The position numbers and the translations under genes are program-made. The notes under the pieces are model-generated. The model did not search any database. It saw only the letters and a program-made list of their open reading frames with translations, and was not told where the DNA came from. Of a stretch of DNA of 64,000 nt, positions 41,919 through 54,861 are shown piece after piece. Within the stretch, counting starts at the first letter, position 1; each line of letters opens with the position of its first letter. Source of the DNA: Pseudaquabacterium pictum. GTDB lineage: Bacteria > Pseudomonadota > Gammaproteobacteria > Burkholderiales > Burkholderiaceae_C. The DNA is taken from the NCBI RefSeq assembly GCF_005403045.1, contig NZ_BJCL01000011.1, positions 1-64,000 on the forward strand. The letters are read 5' to 3'.

Positions 41919-42899
41919 CTACTCCGGCGTGATCCTGGCGGCGCGGATCACCGCCGCCCAGCGCTGGATCTCGCTGCCCAGCAGCGCCTGCAGCTCGGCC
42001 GGCGTGCCGGCGCCCAGCCGCATGCCCAGCGGCGCCAGGCGCTGCTGCACCGCAGGCGATGCCACGGCATCTCGCACCGCCTGGTTCAGCGTGGCCAGCA
42101 CCGCGGGCGGCGTGCCGGCCGGTGCGGCCAGCGCATTCCAGCTGGCCACCTGCACGCCGGCCACGCCGGCCTGGGCCACGGTGGGCACCTCGGGCAACAG
42201 CGGGTGGCGCTGCGCGCCGGTGACGGCCAGCGCCCGCACCGTGCCGGCCTGCAGCTGCGGCAGCATCGGGCCGAGGATCTCCACCGCAATGTCGATCTCG
42301 CCGGCACGCAGCGCCGTCAGCACCGCCGGCGAGCCCTTGTAGGGCACCACCAGCGCGTCGATGCCGGCGCGGGCGTCGAACAGCTTGGCCGCCAGGTGCT
42401 GGGTGCTGCCCACGTTGATGCTGCCGATGTTCAGCTGGCCCGGATGGGCGCGGGCCCAGTCCAGCGCGGCGGCCAGCGTGGCAAAGCGCCCGTTGGCCGC
42501 GGCGAACAGCCCCAGGTCGAAGCTGCCCAGCGTGCTGACCGGCGCAAAGTTCGTCAACGGATCGGGCCCCGGGGGCTTCATCAGCGACATCGCCACCGCA
42601 TTGGCATTGCTCAGCAGCAGCAGGGTGTGGCCATCGGGCACGGCCCGCGCAACGCGCTGGCTGGCGACGATGGCGCCGGCGCCGGGCTGGTTGTCGACCA
42701 CCACCGGCTGGCCCAGGCTGCGGGCCAGGGCCTCGCCCACGGCGCGGGCCGTCAGGTCGGCGATGCCGCCGGGCGCGAAGGGCACGACCAGGGTGATGGG
42801 CCGCTCGGGAAAGCGCGGCTGGCCGCGGCCGGCACTGGCCGCCAGCAGGGCGGTGGTGGCGATCAGCGCTTGGCGGCGGGAGACGCGGGACAGGTGCAT
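41919..42899 (-). CDS. Bug-family (TTT system) solute-binding protein
   Basis: 326 residues. A twin-arginine-like N-terminus (SRVSRRQALIATTALLAAS) suggests Tat or Sec export. The mature protein opens FPERPITLVVPFAPGGIADLTAR, the hallmark of Bug receptors of tripartite tricarboxylate transporters, and carries the internal VVDNQPGAGA and VPYKGSP motifs. These bind carboxylates or other small organics. No TctA/TctB membrane genes are nearby; orphan receptors are normal in Burkholderiales. The start at 42899 begins the Tat-like signal directly. Confidence 0.92.
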   Translation of the reverse strand: MHLSRVSRRQALIATTALLAASAGRGQPRFPERPITLVVPFAPGGIADLTARAVGEALARSLGQPVVVDNQPGAGAIVASQRVARAVPDGHTLLLLSNANAVAMSLMKPPGPDPLTNFAPVSTLGSFDLGLFAAANGRFATLAAALDWARAHPGQLNIGSINVGSTQHLAAKLFDARAGIDALVVPYKGSPAVLTALRAGEIDIAVEILGPMLPQLQAGTVRALAVTGAQRHPLLPEVPTVAQAGVAGVQVASWNALAAPAGTPPAVLATLNQAVRDAVASPAVQQRLAPLGMRLGAGTPAELQALLGSEIQRWAAVIRAARITPE

Positions 42900-42971
42900 C
42901 GGGCGGGGTGGCGGGCCATGGTCGGCGCCCATGATGACAGGCCGGCAACGGCGCCGCCGGCCGGCCCACCC

Positions 42972-42995
42972 ATCAGCCGATCAGCCCATCAGCCC
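42972..42995. repeat. Three tandem 8-bp repeats
   Basis: ATCAGCC(G/C) occurs three times head to tail in the 108-base gap between the Bug receptor start and the chemoreceptor stop. The copies are too short and few to suggest more than a simple-sequence tract. Confidence 0.6.
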
Positions 42996-43007
42996 ACCCA
43001 CGCCCGG

Positions 43008-44564
43008 TCAGGCCGGCTCGGCATGGCGGAACACCGCCACCGCCTGCACCAGCTGCTGGGCTTGCTGCTGCAGGCTGGCGGCAGCGGCGGCGCTCTGCTC
43101 CACCAGTGCGGCGTTCTGCTGGGTGGCCTGGTCCATCTGCGACACCGCCTCACCAACCTGGGCCACGCCGCTGCGCTGCCCGGCGCTGGCGCTGCTGATC
43201 TCGCCGACGATCTCGGAAACGCGGCCGATCGCCGCGACCACCTCCTGCATCGTCACGCCAGCCTTGTCCACCAGCGCGCTGCCCTGGTCCACACGTTCGA
43301 CGCTGTCGGTGATCAGGCGCTTGATCTCGCGTGCGGCGTCGGCGCTGCGCTGCGCCAGGGTGCGCACCTCGCCGGCCACCACCGCAAAGCCCCGCCCCTG
43401 CTCGCCGGCACGCGCGGCCTCCACAGCCGCGTTCAGCGCCAGGATGTTGGTCTGGAACGCGATGCCGTCGATGACCGAGAGGATGTCGGCAATGCGCCGG
43501 CTGCTGTCGTTGATGCCCTTCATCGTCTGCACCACCTCGGCCACCACGTCGCCGCCCTGCCGGGCCACATCGCTGGCGCCACGGGCCAGCTGGTCGGCCT
43601 GGCGGGCGTTGTCGGCATTCAGGCGCACGGTGCTGCCCAGCTGCTCCATCGACGCCGCGGTTTCCTGCAGCGCGCTGGCCTGCTGCTCGGTGCGCCCGGA
43701 CAGATCCTGGTTGCCATGCGCGATCTCGCTGCTCGCCGTCGCCACGCTGTCGCTGCCCTGCCGCACCTGCGCCACGATGCGGGCCAGGTTGGCGCGCATG
43801 GCCGCCATGGAGGCCAGCACGCTGCCGGCCGGCGCCTGCGCGGCGCCCGGCACCGGGCTGAGGTCACCCTGCGCAATGCGTTCGGCCGCGCGGCTGAGTT
43901 CGGCCGGCTCGGCGCCCAGGGCGCGGATCAGTCCCCGCGGGATCAGCACGCCCAGTGCCGCAGCCGTGCCGAAAGCCACCAGCAGCGCCGCGATCAGCAC
44001 GCCGCGCGCCGTCTGGTAGACATCGCCTGCGCGGGCCACTTCGGCGTCGGCACGCTGCGCGCCGTAGGCGAGGTAGGTGTCGCCGGCCTTCAACAGTGCG
44101 GCCAGCAGGGGCAGGCACTCGGCATTCATCTTGGCGATGGCGCCGGCACGGTCGCCAGCGGACACCTTGGCCAGGACATCCAGCGCCACCGGGCTGTAAC
44201 GGGCCTCGACGGCGACGATGGCCTGCACCAACTCTCGGACCTTGGGATCGGCCGCCTTGGCCGCGCTCTCGCTGAGCCTGGCCAGGGTCTCGCCAACCGC
44301 CTTGTGGGCGCGCGCCACGTTCTCCTTCTCGGCGGCCAGCAGCGCGGGATCATCGATCAGCACCAGGTTGCGCGCGGCGATCGCACGCGCATTGGTGGCT
44401 TCCAGCGCATGGTTGGCCAGGGACATGCGGTGGGCCGCCCCCGAGACATAGCCACTGAAGGCCTCGTGGGCGGTGGCGGCTGCACGCAGGCCGAGCACTG
44501 CCGTCAGCATCACCAACAGTGCCAGGACTCCAAAAGACACGAGGAGTCGATGCTTGGTATTCAT
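43008..44564 (-). CDS. Methyl-accepting chemotaxis protein
   Basis: 518 residues. TM1 is about 8-29 ([19 protein letters not shown]). A four-helix-bundle periplasmic domain follows to about residue 185, then TM2 ([20 protein letters not shown]), HAMP and a cytoplasmic signalling hairpin. The kinase-control tip is [33 protein letters not shown]. It ends AVFRHAEPA, with no CheR-binding NWETF-like pentapeptide, so methylation would depend on other receptors. A sigma-28-like promoter lies 43-69 bases upstream. The neighbouring Bug receptor could in principle feed it a ligand, but that is speculative. Confidence 0.94.
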   Translation of the reverse strand: MNTKHRLLVSFGVLALLVMLTAVLGLRAAATAHEAFSGYVSGAAHRMSLANHALEATNARAIAARNLVLIDDPALLAAEKENVARAHKAVGETLARLSESAAKAADPKVRELVQAIVAVEARYSPVALDVLAKVSAGDRAGAIAKMNAECLPLLAALLKAGDTYLAYGAQRADAEVARAGDVYQTARGVLIAALLVAFGTAAALGVLIPRGLIRALGAEPAELSRAAERIAQGDLSPVPGAAQAPAGSVLASMAAMRANLARIVAQVRQGSDSVATASSEIAHGNQDLSGRTEQQASALQETAASMEQLGSTVRLNADNARQADQLARGASDVARQGGDVVAEVVQTMKGINDSSRRIADILSVIDGIAFQTNILALNAAVEAARAGEQGRGFAVVAGEVRTLAQRSADAAREIKRLITDSVERVDQGSALVDKAGVTMQEVVAAIGRVSEIVGEISSASAGQRSGVAQVGEAVSQMDQATQQNAALVEQSAAAAASLQQQAQQLVQAVAVFRHAEPA

Positions 44565-44606
44565 GGGTCGGACTTCCTGAAAGAGCAAGAACTGCACACC
44601 GCCGGT

Positions 44607-44633
44607 GTAACGGCCGCCGGACACTTGACTTGA
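44607..44633 (-). promoter_or_regulatory. Sigma-28 (FliA)-like promoter for the chemoreceptor
   Basis: On the minus strand TCAAGTCA, 11 bases, GCCGTTAC matches the FliA consensus TAAAGTTT-N11-GCCGATAA at 11 of 16 positions with exact spacing. Transcription would start about 35 bases before the ATG. This is the expected promoter class for a motility-linked receptor. Confidence 0.6.
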
Positions 44634-44723
44634 GTCAATTCCGCTGACACGCCGGCAGTTCGTCACGCACAGCAGGCCGGCGGGCGGCGCGGCTACCATC
44701 GCCGGTCCACGCCCTTGCACGCC

Positions 44724-45497
44724 ATGACACCGGACCTCGCCACCACCGCCCGCACTGCCCTGGCCTGCCTGGACCTGACCAGCCTGAACGATGCCGACGA
44801 TGCCGCGGCGATCGGCGCCCTGTGCGCCCAGGCTGCCGGCCCGGCGGGCCCGCCGGCGGCGCTGTGCGTGTGGCCGCGCTTCGTGGCCCAGGCCAGGGCG
44901 CAGGCGCCGGTCGGGGTGCGGGTGGCGGCGGTGGCCAACTTCCCGGCCGGCGGGCTGGATGTGGCCGCCGCGGTGGCCGATGTCCGCGCCATCGCCGATG
45001 CGGGTGGCGACGAGGTCGACCTGGTGCTGCCCTGGCGCGCGCTGCAGGCCGGCGACGCTGCCGGCGCGGCGGCGTTGGTGCAGGCGGTGCGTGTGGCCTG
45101 TGCCGGGCGCACGCTGAAGCTGATCCTCGAATCGGGCGACCTGGCCACGCCGGCGCTCATCCACCAGGCCAGCCTGATCGGGCTGGACGCGGGCGTGGAT
45201 TTCCTCAAGACCAGCACCGGCAAGACCGGCACCGGCGCCACGCCCGAGGCGGCGCGGGTGATGCTGCAGGCCATCGCCGACCATCCGCGCGGCGCGGCGG
45301 TGGGCTTCAAGGCCTCGGGCGGCATCCGCAAGGTGGCCGATGCGGCGGTCTACATCGCGCTGGTGCGCGAGATCCTCGGCGCTGCCGCCGTCACGCCGCA
45401 GCGCCTGCGCTTCGGTGCCAGCGGCCTGCTGGGCGACATCACCGCGGTGCTGCAGGGCAGCGGGCCCGGCAACACCAGCGCCGCCGGCAGCTACTGA
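44724..45497 (+). CDS. deoC: Deoxyribose-phosphate aldolase
   Basis: 257 residues, TIM-barrel class I aldolase. The Schiff-base lysine is in [10 protein letters not shown] and the partner lysine in [14 protein letters not shown], with EVDLVLPW on an earlier strand. It splits 2-deoxyribose-5-phosphate to acetaldehyde and glyceraldehyde-3-phosphate. The ATG at 44724 is preferred over a TTG three codons earlier. It is followed after 14 bases by deoA, and it is divergent from the chemoreceptor. Confidence 0.95.
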   Translation: MTPDLATTARTALACLDLTSLNDADDAAAIGALCAQAAGPAGPPAALCVWPRFVAQARAQAPVGVRVAAVANFPAGGLDVAAAVADVRAIADAGGDEVDLVLPWRALQAGDAAGAAALVQAVRVACAGRTLKLILESGDLATPALIHQASLIGLDAGVDFLKTSTGKTGTGATPEAARVMLQAIADHPRGAAVGFKASGGIRKVADAAVYIALVREILGAAAVTPQRLRFGASGLLGDITAVLQGSGPGNTSAAGSY

Positions 45498-45511
45498 ACC
45501 GCGGGCGCCAC

Positions 45512-46819
45512 ATGCTGCCGGCCGAAGTCATCCGCGCCAAGCGTGACGGCGGCGCGCTGAGTGCAGCGCAGATCCAGGCCTTCGTGCAGGGCCTGGTGGA
45601 TGGCCGCTGGAGCGAGGGCCAGGCCGCGGCACTGGCCATGGCCATCCTGCTCAACGGCATGGACCGCGCCGAATGCGTGGCGCTGACCCGGGCGATGACC
45701 CACAGCGGCGCGGTGCTGCGCTGGGACGACGCCGGCCTGGCCGGCCCGGTGGTGGACAAGCATTCCACCGGCGGCGTGGGCGACAAGGTCAGCCTGGTGC
45801 TGGCGCCCATCGTGGCAGCCTGCGGCGGCGTGGTGCCGATGGTCAGCGGCCGCGGCCTGGGCCACACCGGCGGCACGCTGGACAAGCTGGCCGCCCTGCC
45901 CGGCTACCAGACCGAGCCGCCCCGCGCGCAGCTGCTGGCCGCGCTGCGCAGCGCCGGCTGCGCCATCGTCGGCGCCAGCGCCGACATCGCGCCGGCCGAC
46001 CGGCGGCTCTACGCCATCCGCGATGTGACGGCCACGGTGGAATCGGTGCCGCTGATCACGGCCAGCATCCTCAGCAAGAAGCTGGCAGCGGGCCTCGGCA
46101 GCCTGGTGATGGACGTGAAGCTGGGCAACGGCGCCTTCATGACCGACATCGGCGCGGCGCGCACGCTGGCCCGCAGCCTGGTGGACGTGGCCCACGGCGC
46201 CGGCCTGCCCTGCCGCGCGCTGATCACCGACATGGACCAGGTGCTGGGCACCACCGCCGGCAACGCGCTGGAGGTGCAGGAGAGCATCGCCTTCCTCATC
46301 GGTGCCGCGCAGGATGCGCGGCTGCGCACGCTGACACTGGCCCTGGCCGCGCAGATGCTGCACGGCGCCGGCCTGGCCACCAGCGTGGCCGATGGTGCCC
46401 AGCGTGCCGCCGCCGCGCTGGACAGCGGCCATGCCGCCGAGCACTTCGCCCGCATGGTGGCGGCGCTGGGCGGCCCGGCCGATGTGCTGGCCACCGCCAA
46501 CCTGCCGGCCGCGCCGGTGCAGCTGGACGTGCCCGCCCCGCGCGCTGGCGTGCTGGCCGCCACCGACACCCGCGCGCTGGGCCTGGCGGTGGTGGCGCTG
46601 GGCGGCGGCCGCCGCGTGGCCGGCGATGCGGTCGACCCGCGGGTGGGCTTCAGCCAGGTGCAGCCGCTGGGCAGTGCGCTGCAGGCCGGCGATGCGTTGC
46701 TGCGGGTGCATGCGGCCAGCCGGGCCGATGCCGAGGCCGCGTGTGCCGCGGTGCTGGCAGCCAGCACCATGGCCGACACCGCGCCGCCGCCCGGGCCGGT
46801 GGTGATCGAGACACTGTGA
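45512..46819 (+). CDS. deoA: Thymidine phosphorylase
   Basis: 435 residues. The family motifs are all present: [13 protein letters not shown], the phosphate-binding [48 protein letters not shown] and SKKLAAG. It converts thymidine (or deoxyuridine) and phosphate to base and deoxyribose-1-phosphate. In operon order deoC, deoA, TrpF-like it feeds DeoC after isomerisation by a phosphopentomutase that is not in the window. Full length and intact. Confidence 0.96.
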   Translation: MLPAEVIRAKRDGGALSAAQIQAFVQGLVDGRWSEGQAAALAMAILLNGMDRAECVALTRAMTHSGAVLRWDDAGLAGPVVDKHSTGGVGDKVSLVLAPIVAACGGVVPMVSGRGLGHTGGTLDKLAALPGYQTEPPRAQLLAALRSAGCAIVGASADIAPADRRLYAIRDVTATVESVPLITASILSKKLAAGLGSLVMDVKLGNGAFMTDIGAARTLARSLVDVAHGAGLPCRALITDMDQVLGTTAGNALEVQESIAFLIGAAQDARLRTLTLALAAQMLHGAGLATSVADGAQRAAAALDSGHAAEHFARMVAALGGPADVLATANLPAAPVQLDVPAPRAGVLAATDTRALGLAVVALGGGRRVAGDAVDPRVGFSQVQPLGSALQAGDALLRVHAASRADAEAACAAVLAASTMADTAPPPGPVVIETL

Positions 46820-46829
46820 GGCCCGAACG

Positions 46830-47525
46830 ATGACCGACCGCCTCAGTCCGGGCCGCCCGCTGGTCAAGATCTGCTGCATCGCCAGCGTGGACGAGGCCCG
46901 GCTGGCGGTGGCCGCCGGCGCCCAGGCGCTGGGCCTGGTCTCGGCCATGCCCAGCGGGCCCGGCGTCATCGACGAGACCACCATCGCCGCGGTGGCGCAG
47001 GCCATGGCCGACGAGCACGGCGCCGCGGTGCAGACCTTCCTGCTGACCAGCCGGCAGACGGCGGCCGGCATCATCGACCAGCACCGGCGCTGCCGCACCA
47101 CCACGCTGCAGCTGGTGGACACCGTGCCGGCCGACGACCTGCGCCGCCTGCGCGATGCCCTGCCCGGCGTGCAGCTGGTGCAGGTGGTGCATGTCACCGG
47201 CCCGGCCTGCCTGGACGAGGCGGTGGCCGTGGCGCCGCTGGTCGACGCCCTTCTGCTCGACAGCGGCAACCCGCAGGCGGCGGTGAAGGAGTTGGGCGGC
47301 ACCGGCCGCACGCACGACTGGGCAGTCAGCGCGCAGATCCGCACCGCGGTGGCGGCGCTGGGCAGGCCGCTGTTCCTGGCCGGCGGGTTGAACCCGCAGA
47401 ACGTGGCAGCGGCGGTGGCCGCGGTGCGTCCCTTCGGGCTGGACCTGTGCAGCAGCGTGCGCCAGGCCGGCCGGCTGGATGCGGCGCGGCTGGCGGCGTT
47501 TTTCGCAGCGCTGCCGGCGGACTGA
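46830..47525 (+). CDS. Phosphoribosylanthranilate isomerase (TrpF)-family protein in the deo operon
   Basis: 231 residues, TIM barrel. The N-terminal VKICCIASVDEARLAVAAGAQ matches the TrpF opening VKICG, with cysteine retained and the following glycine replaced by cysteine. LLLDSGN holds the aspartate at the catalytic strand end, and LAGGLNPQNVAAAV is the phosphate-binding strand. The insert LGLVSAMPSGPGVI is typical of a TrpF-like subgroup outside trp operons. It begins ten bases after deoA with GAGG upstream, so it belongs to the deo operon. Tryptophan synthesis is doubtful; isomerisation of a sugar derivative in nucleoside catabolism is inference. Confidence 0.85.
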   Translation: MTDRLSPGRPLVKICCIASVDEARLAVAAGAQALGLVSAMPSGPGVIDETTIAAVAQAMADEHGAAVQTFLLTSRQTAAGIIDQHRRCRTTTLQLVDTVPADDLRRLRDALPGVQLVQVVHVTGPACLDEAVAVAPLVDALLLDSGNPQAAVKELGGTGRTHDWAVSAQIRTAVAALGRPLFLAGGLNPQNVAAAVAAVRPFGLDLCSSVRQAGRLDAARLAAFFAALPAD

Positions 47526-47543
47526 GCGCCGGCGGCCGACGCG

Positions 47544-50756
<3,213 letters not shown>

Positions 50757-50772
50757 GCGGCGGGTGGGCGCG

Positions 50773-51789
50773 TCAGGCCTGCGGCAGGTAGCGCGGATCG
50801 GCCAGCGGCGACTCGGCACCCTGGTCGTCCAGGCTGGCGGCCGCGGGCGGCAGCAGGGCGGCGCGCTGCATCACCGCTTCCAGCCGGCGCGCCGTCACCA
50901 GCAACTGCGGCGGCTGGCCGGTCAGCCAGGCGCGGTTGGCCGCCAGATCAGGCAGCTGCAGCTGGCCGAAGGCCGCCTCCACCGCGGCCGGTGGCAGGCG
51001 CAGGCGCGGGGCCATCTCGGCAGCGCTGCCACGGCTGTCCTGCAGCCAGGCCTGGCGGGCCTGCAGCAGGCCGGCCACCACGGCACGCAGGTGGTCGGCC
51101 TGGGCCGCGGTGACCTCGGGCCGCACCGCCAGCACGTCGACGACCAGGCCCGGCACCTGGGCGCTGGTGAACAGCACCCGCGCGCCATCGGCCACCAGCT
51201 GGGCGCGCACCGGGTCGAAGGTGACCACGGCGTCCACCCGGCCGCGGCGCAGGGCCTCGGCATGCTCGTCGAAGGCCAGCGGCACCTGGCGCACATCGGC
51301 CGGCCGCAGGCCGGCCTGCTGCAGCGCGGCGTCGAGCATCAGCGCGCCGGTGGCGCTCTGCTCCACGCCGATGCGGCGGCCGCGCAGCGCCGCCAGGCTG
51401 GCGACATCGGGCGCGGCCAGCAAGGCGTCGGCGCCGTGGGAGACATCGATCACCGCCACCACCCGCAGCATCAGGCCGCGGGCGCGGGCGCTGAGCACCT
51501 CGTCCAGCGTCAGGCCGGCGCCCTCCACCGTGCCGGCGGCCAGGGCGCGCAGGCTGGCGGTGGCGGTGGGCAGCTCGACCAGACGCAGCTGCGACGCCGG
51601 CACCAGGCCCCGCGCGCGGGCCAGGTACAGCAGCTCGTAGCCCAGCCAGACGTGGGCGCCGATGCGCAGCGGCGGTGGCGGCGCACCACAACCGCCGGTC
51701 AGCGCCGCACCGGCCAGCACGGCGCCGCCCTGCAGCCAGCGGCGGCGGGCAGGGGACAGCAGATCGCGGAGCCGGGAACCGAAATGCAT
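50773..51789 (-). CDS. SsuA/NMT1-like solute-binding lipoprotein paired with the hybrid kinase
   Basis: 338 residues. A lipoprotein signal with lipobox LTGGC precedes a periplasmic-binding fold of the NrtA/SsuA/TauA/THI5 group ([60 protein letters not shown]). These normally deliver nitrate, sulfonates or pyrimidines to ABC importers, yet no permease or ATPase is present. Instead the next gene on the strand is a membrane hybrid kinase. A role as ligand sensor for that kinase is likely (inference). The start at 51789 opens into the signal; a longer frame to 51897 gives a poor leader. Confidence 0.87.
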   Translation of the reverse strand: MHFGSRLRDLLSPARRRWLQGGAVLAGAALTGGCGAPPPPLRIGAHVWLGYELLYLARARGLVPASQLRLVELPTATASLRALAAGTVEGAGLTLDEVLSARARGLMLRVVAVIDVSHGADALLAAPDVASLAALRGRRIGVEQSATGALMLDAALQQAGLRPADVRQVPLAFDEHAEALRRGRVDAVVTFDPVRAQLVADGARVLFTSAQVPGLVVDVLAVRPEVTAAQADHLRAVVAGLLQARQAWLQDSRGSAAEMAPRLRLPPAAVEAAFGQLQLPDLAANRAWLTGQPPQLLVTARRLEAVMQRAALLPPAAASLDDQGAESPLADPRYLPQA

Positions 51790-51909
51790 GGGCAGGAGGC
51801 GGTCGGACCGGCAACGCAGCCCGCGCCTGGTGATCTTCGGCGAAAACGCCGGCCACGGTACCCGGATCTGCACCGGATCGACCACCCAGGTCATCACCCG
51901 GGCAGACCG

Positions 51910-52899
51910 TCAGCCTGTCGCGGCGAAGCGCCGGCTGGCGCGGGCCAGGTAGAACCACTCCTGGCGCGCAGCAGCACGGGCGTTGGGAAACACCAGCCAG
52001 CCATCGCCGGGTGCATGCACCGGCGCGCCGCTGGCGCGGTGGCCGATCAGCTCGCCGGCGCGCACCGGGTCGAAGCTCTGCCAGTCGCGCGCGAAGCGGT
52101 CGTCGGCATGCTGCTTGTCGACCACCGCATGCAGGCTCAGCGCCTCCAGCGTGGCGGCCGGCGCGGGTGGCGTCTCGTCGGTCATGCCCAGGTGGGCCAG
52201 GGTGCGGTGGATGGCGCGCCAGGCCACCTCGGGCGATTGCGGATCGGTGTGGGGGCCGCATTCCAGCGTCAGCCCCCAGCCGCCCTGGGTGCGCATGTAC
52301 TCGGTGGTGCCCACGCCGTAGCGCGGGTGCAGCTCGGGCAGGGCCTCGGGCGCCAGGCCGTCGGCCTGGGCCTGCTGCGCCCGGGCGGCCACGCCGCTGG
52401 CATAGGTGCCCAGCCAGCCGTCCACCGCCCGCGGCACGCCCAGCACGCGGGCCAGGGCTTCCTCGGTGCCGGCATGGCCGAAGGGCTCCAGCCGGCCGTC
52501 GTTGTCGGGCGGGCCCACCATCACGAACGGGGCGCCACCGGAATGGAAGGAGTGCAGGTCGAGCAGGCCGTCGTGCGCGGCCAGCAGCGGGCACAGCCAG
52601 TTGGCGAGGCGGTCTTCGTAATCGGCCGGAAACGGCTTGGGCTCCAGCGCGCGGTTGAGGTTGCGGTCACCCGCACGCTGGCCGCGCTGGAAGGCCAGCG
52701 GGTTGCACACCGGCACGAAGGTGACGCTGCCGCGCCGGATGACCAGCGCGCCCGCGTCGATCTCGGCCAGCACCCGGCGAATGGCCAGCGTGCCGCAGAC
52801 CTCGTTGCCGTGCACCGCACCGGTGACCAGCAGCCGCGGCCCGGGCGCGTGGCTGGCGATCTGGATGGATTGCAACGGGGTCAGGGGCAGTGTGTGCAT
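51910..52899 (-). CDS. Succinylglutamate desuccinylase/aspartoacylase family zinc hydrolase
   Basis: 329 residues. Zinc ligands are HGNEVCG (His, Glu) and the histidine of LDLHSFHSGG. RAGDRNLNRALEPK holds the substrate-binding arginine-asparagine pair, and TLECGPHTD the catalytic glutamate. Members remove acyl groups from N-acyl amino acids (AstE) or act on N-acetyl/other amides. The start at 52899 gives MHTLPLTPLQS; 52920 is an in-frame alternative adding seven residues. It is divergent from glpQ with only about 51 bases between, and no arginine-succinyltransferase (ast) genes are nearby, so the exact substrate is open. Confidence 0.88.
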   Translation of the reverse strand: MHTLPLTPLQSIQIASHAPGPRLLVTGAVHGNEVCGTLAIRRVLAEIDAGALVIRRGSVTFVPVCNPLAFQRGQRAGDRNLNRALEPKPFPADYEDRLANWLCPLLAAHDGLLDLHSFHSGGAPFVMVGPPDNDGRLEPFGHAGTEEALARVLGVPRAVDGWLGTYASGVAARAQQAQADGLAPEALPELHPRYGVGTTEYMRTQGGWGLTLECGPHTDPQSPEVAWRAIHRTLAHLGMTDETPPAPAATLEALSLHAVVDKQHADDRFARDWQSFDPVRAGELIGHRASGAPVHAPGDGWLVFPNARAAARQEWFYLARASRRFAATG

Positions 52900-52950
52900 G
52901 CGGTGATTGTGATGCGGCATACAGTGGCCCTTCCACCGCTGGAGCCCCCG

Positions 52951-53928
52951 ATGCAACGCCTGGCCCTGATCCTCGCCGCCGCCCTGCTGGCACCGCTGCA
53001 CGCCGCCCAGGCCTTCGACCTGCAGGGCCACCGCGGCGCCCGCGGGCTGGCACCGGAGAACACCATCGCCGGCTTTGCGCGCACGCTGGCCATCGGTGTG
53101 AACACGCTGGAGACCGACATCGCCATCAGCCGCGACGGCGTGCTGCTGATCAGCCACGACCCGGCGCTGAACCCGGACATCACCCGCGGGCCCGACGGCC
53201 AGTTCCTGGCCGCACGCGGGCCGGTGATCTTCCACACCCCCTGGGCCGAGCTGCAGCGCTACGACGTGGGCCGGCTCAGGCCCGGCACCCGCTATGCCGG
53301 CCAGTACCCGGAGCAGCAGCCGGTGGACGGCGCCCGCCTGCCGGCGCTGGCCGAGCTGTTCGACCTGGTCAAGCGCGCCGGTGATCCGCGGCTGCGGCTG
53401 GCGCTGGAGACCAAGCTCAACCCGAACACGCCCGACGACACCGCCGCGCCCGAGCCCTTTGCCCGCGCGCTGGTGGCCGCGGTGCGCGACGCCGGCCTGG
53501 CCACCCGCACCAGCATCCTGTCGTTCGACTGGCGCACGCTGCAGGTCATCCAGCGCGAGGCACCGGAAATCCCCACCGTCTACCTCACCGCCCGCCAACG
53601 CTGGCTGGACAACGTGGGCCGCGGCCCGGCCACGCCCTGGACGGCCGGCTTTGCGCTGGCCGACCACGGCTCGGTGCCGAAGATGGTGCGCGCGGCCGGC
53701 GGCAAGGTCTGGAGCAGCTTCCACGGCGACCTGGACGCCGCCCAGGTGAAGGAGGCGCAGGCCCTGGGCCTGCAGGTGCTGGCCTGGACGGTGAACGAAC
53801 CGGCGCAGATCGAGGCCATGCTCGACCTGGGTGTGGACGGCATCGTCAGCGACCGGCCCGACCGGGTGCGCGAGGCCATGGCCCGGCGCGGCATGCCACT
53901 GCCGGCGAGGATCCAGGTCGCCCCATGA
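52951..53928 (+). CDS. glpQ: Secreted glycerophosphodiester phosphodiesterase
   Basis: 325 residues. A signal peptide (LILAAALLAPLHAAQA) is followed by the GDPD TIM-barrel motifs GHRGARGLAPENTI, NTLETDIAISRDG with VLLISHDP, and the terminal WTVNEPAQIEAMLDLGVDGIVSDRPD. Metal-binding Glu and Asp and the catalytic His pair (in GHRG and SHDP) are present. It hydrolyses glycerophosphodiesters to glycerol-3-phosphate and alcohol in the periplasm, which suits phospholipid-headgroup scavenging. GGAG lies six bases before the ATG. Confidence 0.94.
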   Translation: MQRLALILAAALLAPLHAAQAFDLQGHRGARGLAPENTIAGFARTLAIGVNTLETDIAISRDGVLLISHDPALNPDITRGPDGQFLAARGPVIFHTPWAELQRYDVGRLRPGTRYAGQYPEQQPVDGARLPALAELFDLVKRAGDPRLRLALETKLNPNTPDDTAAPEPFARALVAAVRDAGLATRTSILSFDWRTLQVIQREAPEIPTVYLTARQRWLDNVGRGPATPWTAGFALADHGSVPKMVRAAGGKVWSSFHGDLDAAQVKEAQALGLQVLAWTVNEPAQIEAMLDLGVDGIVSDRPDRVREAMARRGMPLPARIQVAP

Positions 53929-54156
53929 GGCGCGCCTGCGCGGCGGCGTGGTGGTGCGGGTGGCTGGTCCACCGCAGCGACCCCAAGGCCGGCCTGCTGC
54001 GGCGGCCGGGCGACGAGGTGCTGTCGTGGCTGCCGATCGAGGGGCTGCTCTGCCTGTTGGTGGGGCGGCCGCCCATCCGACGCCAGGCGCCGTCACCGGC
54101 CGGTCGCCACTTGCTGGCAGACTGCCCGATCGACAAGACAACAGGGAGTGACCGTG

Positions 54157-54861
54157 ATGCGGGCGTTGTGGAGGGTGGGTGCGGGTGTGCTGGCCGTGGG
54201 CGTGCTGGCGGGTTGTGCCGGCCTGCGGCCAGGTGGTGCGGGGCCTGTGGTGGAGCCTGGGTCGCTGGTGCTGGGACCCAAGGCCCGTGTCTGGCGCTGT
54301 GAGGCGCACCTGGTCACCGATGCGCAGACCGGCCAGAAGGTCTGCGAGGTGCCGGTGCGGGTGAAGCCGGGCGCACCGGGGCAGGCCTGCGAGATCGATG
54401 TGCCGGAGCTCGTCTTCGGCGCCCATGGCGTGGCGGCGCTGCGCTGGACCATTGCCACCCCGGGCTATGTGTTCGACGACGATCCGGCCGGGTTCCGGGG
54501 CATCCACCTGCCGCGCAACCGGCTGGGCGACCCCGACGAAACCGGTGAGGCGGCCGATCGCCCGGCGATCGACTACCTGCCCGGGCGCCTGGCCAACCAG
54601 TTCCTGCTCGGGCTGCGTCCGTCGCCGCGGCTCATGCTGCACAAGTACGACGTGCGGGTGCGATCGGCCACCGACCCAGCGGTCCGGTGCGTGCTCGACC
54701 CGGCGTTCGTGCCCATGCCGCAGACCTCGGCACCGATGCACAACAGTGGCGATGGTTCGGCGCCGATTCCGTTGGCCCGCAGCCCCTGGCCGACCAGCAT
54801 GGTCGAAGCGACGGTCGCCCAATCGCCCAGGGGATCAAACCGGGCTGTGGTCGGCCAGTAG
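54157..54861 (+). CDS. Hypothetical lipoprotein
   Basis: About 234 residues; family not recognised. Lipobox VLAGCAG follows a hydrophobic stretch, predicting a lipoprotein. The body carries paired cysteines (WRCEAHLV, KVCEVPV, QACEID, VRCVLDP) that could form two disulfides. The end is low-complexity S/P-rich. GGGAG is eight bases before ATG 54157; GTGs at 54148 and 54154 are alternatives. The last 27 bases overlap the 3' end of the large regulator on the other strand, so the tail may be shorter than drawn or simply overlaps. About 230 bases before it, after glpQ, hold nothing I can name. Confidence 0.7.
   Translation: MRALWRVGAGVLAVGVLAGCAGLRPGGAGPVVEPGSLVLGPKARVWRCEAHLVTDAQTGQKVCEVPVRVKPGAPGQACEIDVPELVFGAHGVAALRWTIATPGYVFDDDPAGFRGIHLPRNRLGDPDETGEAADRPAIDYLPGRLANQFLLGLRPSPRLMLHKYDVRVRSATDPAVRCVLDPAFVPMPQTSAPMHNSGDGSAPIPLARSPWPTSMVEATVAQSPRGSNRAVVGQ

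Noticed and set aside
42972-42995. Short tandem ATCAGCC repeats as a possible CRISPR-like or phase-variable element
   Set aside because: Only three 8-bp copies without spacers and not inside a promoter or coding region; reported as a simple repeat only.
53925-54302. 125-codon frame starting ATGA at the glpQ stop
   Set aside because: Tryptophan/arginine/cysteine-rich, no Shine-Dalgarno of its own, and it overlaps the lipoprotein's signal peptide in another frame. The coupling-like ATGA was tempting but nothing else supports a gene.
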